A stretch of 62,834 nt of DNA from UBA6016 sp964568395 (GTDB lineage Bacteria; Campylobacterota; Campylobacteria; Campylobacterales; UBA6016), in the NCBI GenBank assembly GCA_964568395.1, contig CAZMPN010000010.1:1-62834 (forward strand). Reading direction: 5' to 3'. The notes beneath the pieces are model-generated. The model did not search any database, was not told the DNA's origin, and saw only the letters and a program-made list of their open reading frames with translations. The position numbers and the translations under genes are program-made. Shown here in pieces: positions 35,757 to 44,301 of the stretch; the first letter of the stretch is position 1, and each line of letters begins with the position of its first letter.

Positions 35757-35785
35757 ATTATACATACTTTTATATGTGATGTCAA
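35757..35785 (-). promoter_or_regulatory. Sigma-70 promoter of groESL
   Basis: On the reverse strand TTGACA (35785-35780) and TATAAT (35762-35757) are both consensus hexamers 17 bp apart. The CIRCE operator begins one base after the -10 box. A perfect -35 box is uncommon in Campylobacterota, which usually rely on the -10 and an AT-rich upstream region. Confidence 0.93.
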
Positions 35786-35812
35786 GAAGTTTTGAGTGCT
35801 ATCGGCTCAAAG

Positions 35813-36655
35813 TTACGAAACGGAGTCTTTAACGGCTGCCTCTATAGTGCTATATTCGAAGCCGAAGCCCTCGTCGAGGAGCCTTTTTGGATACACCTTC
35901 TGTCCGCTTGTAAGCACCTTTGCGCCCTCCGAATAGATAAGCCTCAAAGCAAATTCCGGCACGGGAAACAGCGTGGGACGGTTCAGGGCCGCACCCAAAG
36001 CTTTCGTCAACCCTTCGTTCGTCGTCGGCACTGGAGCCGTAAAATTAAACGCCCCTTCGAGCTCTTTTTCATATATAAACTCTATTGCCCTAGCCAGATC
36101 GCGCAGATGTATCCAAGAAAACCCCTGTTTCCCGCTGCCTATTTTACCGCCGAGCCCAAGCCTAAAAATAGGCAGCATCTGGGAGAGAGCGCCGCCGTTT
36201 TTGCCTATGACTATACCAAAACGCATATTGGCGCATTTTACGCCGCTGCCCTCTACTTTTTTGGCCTCCCTCTCCCACTCCTCGCAGAGCCGTCCCAAGA
36301 AATCGTCCGCTTTTCTATATGCTTGCTCGTCATGCTCCCCTTCGTCATAATATCCGACCGCCGAAGCGCAAAAAAACATTTTCGGTTTTGCTTCCAGGGA
36401 CGAAATAGCCTCTACAAGCCCTCTTGTAGTCTCAAGCCTGCTAGAAACCAGCGCTTTCTTATACTCTTCGCTCCATCTGCCTATTATAGGAGCTCCGGCC
36501 AAATTTATGACCATATCCGCGTTTTCAAGCTTTTTCGCAAGAGAACCGCTAAAATCCGAGGCGCCTATGCGTGAAATATCGAAACCTTTGTCGGCAAAAA
36601 AATCGCACAAAAAACTGCCCACAAAACCGCTAGCTCCGCTAATCGCTACTTTCAT
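35813..36655 (-). CDS. TIGR01777-type NAD-dependent epimerase (SDR39U1 family)
   Basis: This 280-residue short-chain dehydrogenase has the dinucleotide loop SGASGFVGSFL (6-16), INLAGAPIIGRWSEEYKK (about 74-92), SSRLETTRGLVEAI, and the C-terminal region typical of the YfcH/TIGR01777 group. The reaction of this family is not known. It lies alone, 55 bp from a divergent gene. It ends just upstream of the groES promoter. Confidence 0.88.
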   Translation of the reverse strand: MKVAISGASGFVGSFLCDFFADKGFDISRIGASDFSGSLAKKLENADMVINLAGAPIIGRWSEEYKKALVSSRLETTRGLVEAISSLEAKPKMFFCASAVGYYDEGEHDEQAYRKADDFLGRLCEEWEREAKKVEGSGVKCANMRFGIVIGKNGGALSQMLPIFRLGLGGKIGSGKQGFSWIHLRDLARAIEFIYEKELEGAFNFTAPVPTTNEGLTKALGAALNRPTLFPVPEFALRLIYSEGAKVLTSGQKVYPKRLLDEGFGFEYSTIEAAVKDSVS

Positions 36656-36706
36656 GCAAAACTCCTTAATGCTTAGCTAAATTGTACTCAAAAGCCAAAA
36701 AAAATG

Positions 36707-36712
36707 TATAAT
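36707..36712 (+). promoter_or_regulatory. -10 box that argues for a leaderless start
   Basis: TATAAT occupies 36707-36712, after an A-rich stretch. It overlaps the first in-frame ATG (36711), so transcription would start near 36719, directly at the second in-frame ATG (36720). No ribosome-binding site is seen in front of either. Confidence 0.45.
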
Positions 36713-37676
36713 GGAACCTATGGAAAATAAAGACTATCAAAAAATCGCAAAAGTAGTAGCGCACAAAAAATTCGGCAAAGTATGGGAGCTGGAAAAAGAC
36801 CAAACCAGTTACGAATCAAACGGCAACCAGTATGCCATCAGGAGCTCCAACTCTTTCTTCTTGGCCGAAAACTATCCACCTTTCACGGAACTTTATTACA
36901 ACGACTTCTCAAACAGCTTTGTTCTAGGGAATAAAAAAAGCGAAAACTCTCTTTTTGCCGCTAGCGTAAGGGCCGAGAGGGGGGTCAAAGTATGGGACGT
37001 GCAAAATAGCTTTCTAAAGCCGTTATTGGAAAACAAGCAGCTAATTATAAAACGCGGCTCCGACGTATATGACGCCAACAACTACGCGCTCGGCAGAATG
37101 TTCGTCGTAGACAAGCTGTCTATGACTACGATGGTGGTCGGGGACGACTTCAAAATATCGCTAATGCTTGACGACGGCAAAGGCTCCGGAATCAAATCTT
37201 TCGCGAAACAGGAATTTTCCGAAGCCGATATCGAAAAAGTCCAGCTTTTGCACGTGGACGGCGGCAAATCGGCAATAGAGTACCAAAACAAACCGGAAGC
37301 TGAAAAGGTCAAAGAGCTGATAGAGAGCCTTGAGGCGGAAGGGATAGAGGCTTCCAAGATATGCGTCACCTCGCCTTATAAAAACCAGCTTGCGCTATAC
37401 GAAGAGATTTTAAAGTTCGACATTCCGGCGGAAAATATATTTTTATCGAACGTGCCAGCCGTACCAAAAAAATTCGAATATATGATTTTCTCTGTCGCCG
37501 CTTTCGAAGGCAACGCCCTGCTTTTAAAAAACTCCCATATGCTGATTAAAAAGCTTATGAAGAGTTGCGATACTTTTATTATCGCCGGAAATATCGAATT
37601 TCTATTCGAAAAAAACCAGCATCTGGGGCTTCTTTTGCAGACGGCCTACGAAAACGGACAAATGCTGGAACTATGA
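36711..37676 (+). CDS. Protein with a remnant of an SF1 helicase second RecA domain
   Basis: This is a 321-residue protein; the start may be ATG 36720 (MENKDYQK), see the promoter entry. The C-terminal half has ICVTSPYKNQLALYEEIL (near 220), YMIFSVAAFEG (near 261), and LLLKNSHMLIKKLMKSCDTFIIAGNIEFL. This order follows motifs IV to VI of UPF1/DNA2-like helicases (TPYxxQ, Q-G-E region, NVALTRA..LIVVG), but the GQE and the TRAR arginines are missing, and no Walker A or DEAD-type Walker B is found in the N-terminal half. It is probably not a helicase. It overlaps the HIT gene as ATGA. Confidence 0.55.
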   Translation: MEPMENKDYQKIAKVVAHKKFGKVWELEKDQTSYESNGNQYAIRSSNSFFLAENYPPFTELYYNDFSNSFVLGNKKSENSLFAASVRAERGVKVWDVQNSFLKPLLENKQLIIKRGSDVYDANNYALGRMFVVDKLSMTTMVVGDDFKISLMLDDGKGSGIKSFAKQEFSEADIEKVQLLHVDGGKSAIEYQNKPEAEKVKELIESLEAEGIEASKICVTSPYKNQLALYEEILKFDIPAENIFLSNVPAVPKKFEYMIFSVAAFEGNALLLKNSHMLIKKLMKSCDTFIIAGNIEFLFEKNQHLGLLLQTAYENGQMLEL

Positions 37677-38044
37677 AAATTTTTGAAAACGAACTTATCT
37701 ATATAGAGCTACACGAATCCGAGATTCCTTGGCTCAAAATATTTACCCAGAAACCACACAAAGAGCTCTCCGAGTGTGACGAAGCTACAAAAACGGCGCT
37801 TTTTGACGCCGCTTTTTTGATTGAAAGAGAGATGCTCTCCTACTTCAAACCGGACAAAATCAACTGGGCCAGCTTTGGGAATATGCTGCCTCGCGTACAC
37901 ATGCACATACAGGCCAGATTTAAAAACGACTCGTTTTTCCCGGAGCCTATGTGGGGGGCAAAACAAAGAGAGTTTACGGCAGACTTCCCTCCTATAAAAC
38001 CTTTTTTGGAACTGCTGGCACAAAAAATGCAACACCACTTTTAA
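37673..38044 (+). CDS. HIT-family protein with HxHxQ motif
   Basis: The start is ATG 37673, overlapping the upstream stop as ATGA; a longer frame from 37565 would lie in the upstream gene. The 123-residue product ends with RVHMHIQARF, the HIT catalytic triad in which the third His is Gln, as in the GalT-type nucleotidyl transferases. Canonical HIT hydrolases have HxHxH. FGNMLPRVHMHIQ and NWASFGN match HIT-like diadenosine hydrolases. It likely acts on a nucleotide or nucleotide-sugar; the exact reaction is open. Confidence 0.75.
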   Translation: MKIFENELIYIELHESEIPWLKIFTQKPHKELSECDEATKTALFDAAFLIEREMLSYFKPDKINWASFGNMLPRVHMHIQARFKNDSFFPEPMWGAKQREFTADFPPIKPFLELLAQKMQHHF

Positions 38045-38127
38045 AAAGTGGATTAAGAAATGTTTTAACTCTTTTTTGGTTAAATCAGACAAATAAAATC
38101 CTATTTAAAATTTTTGAGGAACCACCT

Positions 38128-39315
38128 ATGATTACGGCATACCTTGATAACAATGCCACAACGATTTGCGATCCGAAAGTAAGAGACGCTATGGAGCCTT
38201 TCTGGTGCGAGCTTTACGGAAACCCGAATTCGCTCCATAAATTCGGTACGGATACACACCAATATCTTAGAATAGCGATGGATAGGCTATATAAAGCTAT
38301 TAATGCGGCGGACGAGGACGATATCATTATAAACTCCGGCGCATCCGAGGGGAACAACCACGTACTCAAAGCGATATACTACGACGTAATACTCCCTTCA
38401 AACGGAAAAAAAGACCACATAGTAACAAGCGCAGTGGAGCATCCGTCCGTAATGGCGACATGTAAATGGCTGGAAGAGCAAGGGGTAAAAGTTACCTATG
38501 TACCGGTAAACAGCGAGGGGATAGTAAAAGCCGGAACCGTAAAAGCTTCTATCTCCGAGAGGACCGCGCTTGTCTCAATAATGTGGGCGAACAACGAAAC
38601 CGGGCTTTTGTTTCCGGTAAAAGAGATAGCCGACATCTGCAGGGAAGCTGGCGTACTGTTTCACACCGACGCTTGCCAGGCAATCGGCAAGGTAAAAGTA
38701 GATATGCAAGAGGTCAAGGCAGACTTTATGACATTCTCGGCGCACAAGTTCCACGGCCCAAAAGGCATAGGCGGGCTATACGTCAGAAACTCCAGAAGAA
38801 TAACAAACCTCATCCACGGCGGCGAGCAAATGGGCGGCAAGAGAGCCGGGACGCTAAACGTGCCGCTGATCGTAGGGATGGGTCTTGCTGCGGAACTCGC
38901 AAACGATGCGCTCGAGTACGAGTTTACGACCGTTAGAGCCCTCAGAGACGAACTCGAGGACGAACTGCTCAAGCTAGAAGACGTGTTTGTCGTAGGAAGC
39001 AGGGAAAACAGGGTGCCAAACACGATACTCATAAGCGTAAAAGGGGTAGAAGGCGAATCTATGCTATGGGATCTGAACAAAAACGGTATCGGATGCTCGA
39101 CAGGCAGCGCGTGCGCATCTGAAGATTTGGAAGCAAACCCTATAATGATGGCTATCGGCGCAGATAAGGAACTCGCGCACACGGCGGTCAGAATAAGCCT
39201 AAGCCGCTTTACGACAAAAGAAGAGATAGAGGTCGCAAAAAAAGAGTTTCCGATAGCGGTAAAAAGACTAAGAGAGATTTCTTCGAGCTACGCATACACA
39301 CCGAAAAATAGTTAA
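38128..39315 (+). CDS. nifS: Cysteine desulfurase (NifS/IscS)
   Basis: Start at ATG 38128 is chosen because MITAYLDNNATT aligns with the family start and TTGAGGA precedes it; the frame is open upstream to 37951. The 395-residue PLP enzyme takes sulfur from cysteine for Fe-S cluster assembly. It has HTDACQAIGK (179-188), the PLP lysine K207 in FSAHKFHGPKG, and the sulfur-carrying C329 in STGSACASED. It forms an operon with nifU, 10 bp downstream. Campylobacterota use this pair as their house-keeping cluster system. Confidence 0.95.
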   Translation: MITAYLDNNATTICDPKVRDAMEPFWCELYGNPNSLHKFGTDTHQYLRIAMDRLYKAINAADEDDIIINSGASEGNNHVLKAIYYDVILPSNGKKDHIVTSAVEHPSVMATCKWLEEQGVKVTYVPVNSEGIVKAGTVKASISERTALVSIMWANNETGLLFPVKEIADICREAGVLFHTDACQAIGKVKVDMQEVKADFMTFSAHKFHGPKGIGGLYVRNSRRITNLIHGGEQMGGKRAGTLNVPLIVGMGLAAELANDALEYEFTTVRALRDELEDELLKLEDVFVVGSRENRVPNTILISVKGVEGESMLWDLNKNGIGCSTGSACASEDLEANPIMMAIGADKELAHTAVRISLSRFTTKEEIEVAKKEFPIAVKRLREISSSYAYTPKNS

Positions 39316-39325
39316 GGAATAGATT

Positions 39326-40291
39326 ATGGCAAAAGACGATTTGATAGGCGGCTCCATCTGGGAGCAATACTCAAAAAAAGTAAGCGACAGAATGAACAAC
39401 CCTCTAAACAGAGGGGAGATAACAGAGGAAGAGGCCGCCGATATGGGCTGCAAACTAATAGTGGCGGACTACGGCGCCGAGTCTTGCGGGGACGCCGTCA
39501 GGCTATACTGGGCGGTAGACCCGTATAGCAACGAGATTAAAGCGAGCAAGTTCAAATCTTTCGGGTGCGGCACGGCTATAGCAAGCTCCGATATGATGGC
39601 TGAGCTATGCGTAGGCAAAACCGTAGACGAAGCCGTCAAAATCACAAACTTGGACGTCGAGCACGCCCTTAGGGATCATCCAGACGAACCGGCCGTTCCG
39701 CCTCAAAAAATGCACTGCTCGGTTATGGCGTACGACGTTATCAAAAAAGCGGCTTCCATCTACAAAGGCGTAGATATGGAGAGCTTCGAAGAGGAGACTA
39801 TCGTTTGCGAATGCGCAAGGGTAAGCCTTAGAACAATCAAAGAGGTCATCAAGCTAAACAACCTAAAAACGGTAGAAGAGATTACCGCATATACGAAAGC
39901 CGGCGCATTTTGTAAATCATGCATCAAACCGGGCGGACACGAGGACAGAGAACACTATCTTGTCGATATCCTCGCCGAGACGAGAGCCGAGATGGAAGGT
40001 GAGGCGCAAGCACACGCAGTAAATACAGAAGATTTCAAATCTATGACGGTAGTAAAAAAGACCAAATTGATAGAAAAAGTGCTTGACGAACACATAAGGC
40101 CGATGCTGATTATGGACGGCGGAAACTTGGAGCTTCTTGACATCAAAGACGAAGGCGACGAAACACACGTATTCATCAGATACATGGGCGCCTGCAACGG
40201 CTGCGCAAGCTCAAGCACCGGCACGCTATATGCGATAGAGGCGGTACTAAGAAGAGAGCTGGACGTTAAAATCAGGGTTCTTCCGATTTAA
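39326..40291 (+). CDS. nifU: Fe-S scaffold protein NifU
   Basis: This 321-residue modular scaffold has an IscU-like domain (Cys54, Cys81, Cys131), a central BFD-like [2Fe-2S] domain (Cys161, Cys163, Cys196, Cys199), and a C-terminal NifU domain with the CNGC motif (Cys290, Cys293). Clusters assembled here are passed to apo-proteins. It follows nifS by 10 bp. It ends 15 bp from the convergent der gene. Confidence 0.95.
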   Translation: MAKDDLIGGSIWEQYSKKVSDRMNNPLNRGEITEEEAADMGCKLIVADYGAESCGDAVRLYWAVDPYSNEIKASKFKSFGCGTAIASSDMMAELCVGKTVDEAVKITNLDVEHALRDHPDEPAVPPQKMHCSVMAYDVIKKAASIYKGVDMESFEEETIVCECARVSLRTIKEVIKLNNLKTVEEITAYTKAGAFCKSCIKPGGHEDREHYLVDILAETRAEMEGEAQAHAVNTEDFKSMTVVKKTKLIEKVLDEHIRPMLIMDGGNLELLDIKDEGDETHVFIRYMGACNGCASSSTGTLYAIEAVLRRELDVKIRVLPI

Positions 40292-40306
40292 TGGCACAAG
40301 GCGGGC

Positions 40307-41692
40307 CTAATCTTGTCCGCCTTCCTCCTCTTCATCCCTTTCCCCTCTTTTTCTAGCGTTTATCACGATAGGCGTTCCCTCTAGGCTGAAATGCTCCCTT
40401 AGCGTATTTATAAGATATCTTTTGTAGCTAAAATGCAGAGACGGGATATTCATAACAAGCGAAATCTTCGGCGGCTTGACGGCATATTGCGTTGCGAACT
40501 TGATGCGCACTATCCTACCGTGGTCACCCGGCAGCTTATGTTTTTCGCTGGCGTATTTGATTACGTCGTTCAGCTTTTTGGTAGGTATTTTTTGGGAGTA
40601 GTTCTCGTACACTTCCACTATCTTATCCAGTATCTTGTGCACCCTTTTGCCGCTTAGCGCGCTTACGGTGATTATAGGCGCAAAATCGAGAAACTTAAAC
40701 TCGTCTTTTATATCTTGCAGGATTTCCGCCGGTTCCCTTGTTATCATATCCCACTTGTTTAGGACTATTATCGCGCCTATTTTGTATTTGTCGATAAATC
40801 CCGCAACCCTCTCGTCTTGTTCCGTAAAATCGGAGCTTGCGTCAAGCACGAGTATCGCTATGTCGGCGGAGTCGAGCACTTTTTCGCTTCTGTCTAGCGC
40901 CCATTTTTCTATACCGACTATCTTGCTTCTTTTCCTGATACCGGCCGTGTCCACAAAAGTAATATTCCTGCCGTTGTATTCAATCGTCTCGTCAACGGGG
41001 TCTATGGTAGTTCCGGCCACCGGAGAAACGATGGAGCGACTAGAGCCGGCAAGGGCGTTTAGAAGCGAGCTTTTGCCGACGTTTACCCGCCCTATGATAG
41101 CCACCTTGATGTCTTTTGAGACCTCTTCCGTCTCCTCATCCTCTTCGTCCAGAAAATCCTCCAGACTCTCATCGTCCGATTCGCTTAAGTCATAGACCAT
41201 AGGCTCTTCGTCCAGATAGCCGTCAATCCAATCAAGCAGCTTAGAGATATTTCTATTATGCGAGACGGAGATAAGAAAGCTGACTTTGGCCCCAAACTCC
41301 AAAAACTGCCATCCGGCTTCATTCTCTTTTTCGTTATCTATCTTATTTACTATAAGCGCTAGCGGTTTATTTAGCTTTTGAAGTTGGAAAAATAGCCTTT
41401 TCTCCTCATCCGTAGGAACATTTTTGCCGTCGCATACAAATAGCAGTATATCGGCCTCTTCGGCCGCCTTTAGCGATTTTTCCTTAACCCTGTCGAATAG
41501 CTCATCCCTATCCTCGATACCGCCCGTATCCCATAGCTCGGCCTCGCCCTTGTAAGTCCTAAAGACCCTTCTTTTGACGTCTCTAGTGGTTCCCGCTATG
41601 TCACTTATAATGGCGTCCCTAAAACCCAATATTCTGTTAAATAGCGAGCTTTTGCCGACGTTTGGCTTGCCTATTATCGCGATTTTTTTCAA
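40307..41692 (-). CDS. der: Ribosome-associated GTPase Der (EngA)
   Basis: This 461-residue protein has two G domains in tandem, with P-loops GKPNVGKS (8-15) and GRVNVGKS (201-208), G3 motifs DTGGIED and DTAGIR, G4 NKID and NKWD, and a C-terminal KH domain (FATQYAVKPPKISLVMNIP). An acidic linker (about 168-190) joins the G domains. It acts in 50S subunit maturation. The tail ends with ERDEEEEGGQD. It is convergent with nifU. Confidence 0.97.
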   Translation of the reverse strand: MKKIAIIGKPNVGKSSLFNRILGFRDAIISDIAGTTRDVKRRVFRTYKGEAELWDTGGIEDRDELFDRVKEKSLKAAEEADILLFVCDGKNVPTDEEKRLFFQLQKLNKPLALIVNKIDNEKENEAGWQFLEFGAKVSFLISVSHNRNISKLLDWIDGYLDEEPMVYDLSESDDESLEDFLDEEDEETEEVSKDIKVAIIGRVNVGKSSLLNALAGSSRSIVSPVAGTTIDPVDETIEYNGRNITFVDTAGIRKRSKIVGIEKWALDRSEKVLDSADIAILVLDASSDFTEQDERVAGFIDKYKIGAIIVLNKWDMITREPAEILQDIKDEFKFLDFAPIITVSALSGKRVHKILDKIVEVYENYSQKIPTKKLNDVIKYASEKHKLPGDHGRIVRIKFATQYAVKPPKISLVMNIPSLHFSYKRYLINTLREHFSLEGTPIVINARKRGERDEEEEGGQD

Positions 41693-41752
41693 CTCTTAAA
41701 TCTTTCCGTTTTTAGATGGAATGATACTAGGCTCTTGCTGATAGACAAAAAA

Positions 41753-42208
41753 TCAGATAAGCGCTTCGAGCTTTTTTACGGCAGCGTCGTTATACGCTTC
41801 GGCGTGCATAAAAATAAGGTTTTTATCTTCGCCGAATACCGCTACGGCAACCATATCTTCGCTCTTTAGTTTGGCGGCGTTATAGATTTTTTTCGCGCAA
41901 TTTCCGTATACGGCAAACACCCTATCGTCTTTCTCGTCGCAACAGAAATTCTTTATCGCCGACTCGAAACTATGCTTGAATATATCGTCAAGCGCCGTCT
42001 TAAACGCAAGTATTTTATATATCTTCAAAACCCCTTTTGAGAGCTTTTCAAGCTTTGCGGTCCATACCTTGCAAAAATGTTTCGTGTTTTGGTTTCTGTT
42101 GAAGATGATGATAAAAGCGGCTTTTTCGGAGTTTCCGATTACTGATTTGAGAGCTACTTCGTTGCCTGTTTTATCGTGAGCTTTCATTCCATGAAGAAGT
42201 TTTTGCAT
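41753..42208 (-). CDS. Thioredoxin-fold-like protein without CxxC
   Basis: This 151-residue protein has AAFIIIFNRNQNTKHFCKVWTAKLEKLSKG and DRVFAVYGNCAKKIYNA, then MVAVAVFGEDKNLIFMHAEAYNDAAVKKL. The alternation of strands and helices suggests a thioredoxin-like or peroxiredoxin-like fold, but the CxxC is missing; single Cys residues remain (CKVW, NFCCDEK, GNC). No signal peptide. I do not recognise a named family. It is divergent from an OmpR-type regulator, across a gap with AT-rich repeats. Confidence 0.65.
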   Translation of the reverse strand: MQKLLHGMKAHDKTGNEVALKSVIGNSEKAAFIIIFNRNQNTKHFCKVWTAKLEKLSKGVLKIYKILAFKTALDDIFKHSFESAIKNFCCDEKDDRVFAVYGNCAKKIYNAAKLKSEDMVAVAVFGEDKNLIFMHAEAYNDAAVKKLEALI

Positions 42209-42241
42209 CGAGCACCTTTAGGCTTTACATTACATACTAGA

Positions 42242-42266
42242 ACAATAATTTACAATAATTATTATA
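42242..42266 (-). promoter_or_regulatory. AT-rich repeat overlapping a reverse -10 box
   Basis: ACAATAATT occurs twice in tandem (42242-42250 and 42252-42260), and the palindrome AATAATTATT overlaps the second copy. A reverse TATAAT covers 42266-42261. The layout resembles a Fur or PerR-type box on a -10 region, but in AT-rich DNA that can be chance. Confidence 0.35.
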
Positions 42267-42337
42267 ACAACCGCTTTACTTAAAACATAATTAAATTTTA
42301 TTAAGCTCGCTTTATTTCCATAAACGGACATTTCTGT

Positions 42338-42343
42338 TACAAT
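42338..42343 (+). promoter_or_regulatory. -10 box of the two-component operon
   Basis: TACAAT (42338-42343) follows TGT and an AT-rich region, about 24 bp before the regulator start, with AAGAGG as ribosome-binding site at 42353-42358. It fits the usual Campylobacterota promoter, which lacks a -35 box. Confidence 0.5.
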
Positions 42344-42366
42344 ACTTCTAAAAAGAGGTGTGTTTC

Positions 42367-43038
42367 ATGGGTATCAAACTCCTGCTTCTGGAAGATGACG
42401 CACAACTGTCCGAGATAATAGCCGAATACCTCGAAGAGAACGGTTGCGACGTTACACACGTAAGCGACGGGCAGGAGGCGATGGACAAAATATACGAAGA
42501 GCGCTTCGACTTATTGCTTCTTGACGTAAAAGTGCCTTTCATGAACGGTTTTGACCTGCTCTCAAAAATACGCAAAGACGGCAACGAAACGCCGGCCATA
42601 TTCTTAACGTCCTTAAACAGCATAGAGGATCTATCCAGAGCTTTTGAGGCCGGATGCGACGACTACCTAAAAAAACCGTTCGAACTAAAAGAGCTGTTGC
42701 TGCGCATCAAAACAATCTCTAAAAGAGCTTTTTTCCACAAAGCGGACGAAAAGATAGATATAGGCGGCGGGGTATTGTTTGATATAAACTCGAGCAAAAT
42801 AACAAAGGACGGCGAAACGGTTACGCTCTCCAAAAAAGAGAGCCTTATACTAAAACTGCTCGTAAAAAACAGGGGTAAGATAGTAACGCCGCAGATGATT
42901 TTCGAAAACGCATGGGATTACGAGGACGAACCTAGCGAGATGAGCCTGCGTACTTACATCAAAAATATACGCAAAATAATAGGCAAAGAGCTAATACAAA
43001 ACGCCCGCGGGCAAGGATATATGATTGCTGCAGGTTGA
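42367..43038 (+). CDS. OmpR-family response regulator
   Basis: ATG 42367 is preferred to GTG 42358 because AAGAGG is then 8-9 nt upstream. The 223-residue protein has a receiver domain with D10, D11 and phosphoacceptor D53 in LLLLDVKVPFMNG, K103-like lysine in YLKKPFELKEL, and a C-terminal winged helix (ESLILKLLVKNRGKIVTPQMIFENAW and MSLRTYIKNIRKI). It is a DNA-binding regulator. It overlaps the kinase gene by 14 bp. Confidence 0.93.
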   Translation: MGIKLLLLEDDAQLSEIIAEYLEENGCDVTHVSDGQEAMDKIYEERFDLLLLDVKVPFMNGFDLLSKIRKDGNETPAIFLTSLNSIEDLSRAFEAGCDDYLKKPFELKELLLRIKTISKRAFFHKADEKIDIGGGVLFDINSSKITKDGETVTLSKKESLILKLLVKNRGKIVTPQMIFENAWDYEDEPSEMSLRTYIKNIRKIIGKELIQNARGQGYMIAAG

Positions 43039-44179
43039 GAAAAAGTCGTTTGTCCAGTTCGTTCTCCTTTACGTCGTGTCTACGACGCTATTTTTGACGC
43101 TCGTTTCCATCATATATTACAACTACCAGACGAATATATTTTTGGAAAACAGGCGTACTTCGATGCAAATCTACTCCGAAAAGGTAGTAAACTCCATATA
43201 CGACCTAAAAAGGATAGAGGAGATAGAGCTGTATTATGCCGAGGATAAACGCTTCGAGATAGCGATGTTCGACAACAAGAAAAGACAGGTGTTCTCTACA
43301 TTCAACTCAAAAGTGGACCTCAAAAAAAACTTCTACCAATCAGGCGAATACATCTACTTCGTAGACAAAATAGAGCTTGAGAACCTGAACGTGAAATATC
43401 TGGTAATCCGCGGGCACAACATAAAACAAGAGCTGGAAGAGGTAAAAACGCACCTTTACGTGATAATGTCCCTCTCATTCGTATTCGTAATAGTGCTCGC
43501 ATACTTTCTGTCAAAAATGTTTTTGCGCCCTATTAGGGATTATATATCCAAGCTGGACGACTTCATCAAGGACACCACCCACGAACTAAACACGCCTCTG
43601 GCAGCGATAACTATGAGCATAGAGACGATAGACAAAAGCGCTCTCGACCCAAAAACGCTTCGGAAGATAGTGCGTATAGATAATGCGGCCAAAACCATCT
43701 CCAGCCTATATCAGGATCTGAGCTTTGTCGCCCTGTACGGGAAGAAGCAGAGCAAAGACGAAACGATAGAACTTGACAAAATGATCGTCGAGAGAATCGA
43801 ATACTTTGAGCCGTTGGCGGACGTCAAAAACGTCAAATTCGAAACGGAAACGGAAAACGCCCAGATTTTTATGGACAAAAATAAGCTTCGCATACTAATC
43901 GACAACTTAATATCAAATGCGATCAAATATAACAAACCAGGCGGGAAAATAAAGATTGCGGCCAAGCAAGGCATTTTCGTCGTCGAGGATGAAGGCAAAG
44001 GAATCCCGAAAGAAAAACTGAAAGATATCTTTGCGAGATACTCCAGGTTTGACGATGCCAGCGGCGGTTTTGGAATAGGCCTAAACATCGTCCAAATAAT
44101 ATGCGACGAATACAAAATATCGATCTCCGTGGACTCCGAATTAAACAAGGGGACGAGATTTGAGCTAAGGTGGAACTAG
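43025..44179 (+). CDS. Sensor histidine kinase
   Basis: This 384-residue kinase begins with TTG at 43025 inside the regulator gene. It has a membrane segment near 11-32, a periplasmic sensor region of about 110 residues, a second segment near 145-165, the HisKA box TTHELNTPLAAITMSIE with H186, and the HATPase boxes NLISNAIKYNK, VVEDEGKGIP and GGFGIGLNIV. No HAMP is obvious between the second segment and the HisKA. It is paired with the OmpR-type regulator upstream. Signal not known. Confidence 0.93.
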   Translation: MLQVEKKSFVQFVLLYVVSTTLFLTLVSIIYYNYQTNIFLENRRTSMQIYSEKVVNSIYDLKRIEEIELYYAEDKRFEIAMFDNKKRQVFSTFNSKVDLKKNFYQSGEYIYFVDKIELENLNVKYLVIRGHNIKQELEEVKTHLYVIMSLSFVFVIVLAYFLSKMFLRPIRDYISKLDDFIKDTTHELNTPLAAITMSIETIDKSALDPKTLRKIVRIDNAAKTISSLYQDLSFVALYGKKQSKDETIELDKMIVERIEYFEPLADVKNVKFETETENAQIFMDKNKLRILIDNLISNAIKYNKPGGKIKIAAKQGIFVVEDEGKGIPKEKLKDIFARYSRFDDASGGFGIGLNIVQIICDEYKISISVDSELNKGTRFELRWN

Positions 44180-44248
44180 TGACAGCAGAAATTTTTATGA
44201 AATTAAAAATTCAAATAAATCTTCACGCTTTTTTCACACTTCCTTTCT

Positions 44249-44254
44249 TATAAT
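44249..44254 (+). promoter_or_regulatory. -10 box of the small Lys-rich peptide gene
   Basis: TATAAT (44249-44254) lies 48 bp before the peptide ATG, after TTTTTTCACACTTCCTTTCT. It gives the peptide its own promoter, apart from the two-component operon that ends at 44179. Confidence 0.6.
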
Positions 44255-44301
44255 TTTCCCGCTAAGCCGACAAGGCGGCATAAAATTTCAAGGGGTATTC
44301 A

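Noticed and set aside
37951..38127. N-terminal extension of the nifS frame
   Set aside because: It lies within the HIT gene and in a gap, has no NifS-like sequence, and ATG 38128 has a ribosome-binding site and the conserved YLDNNATT.
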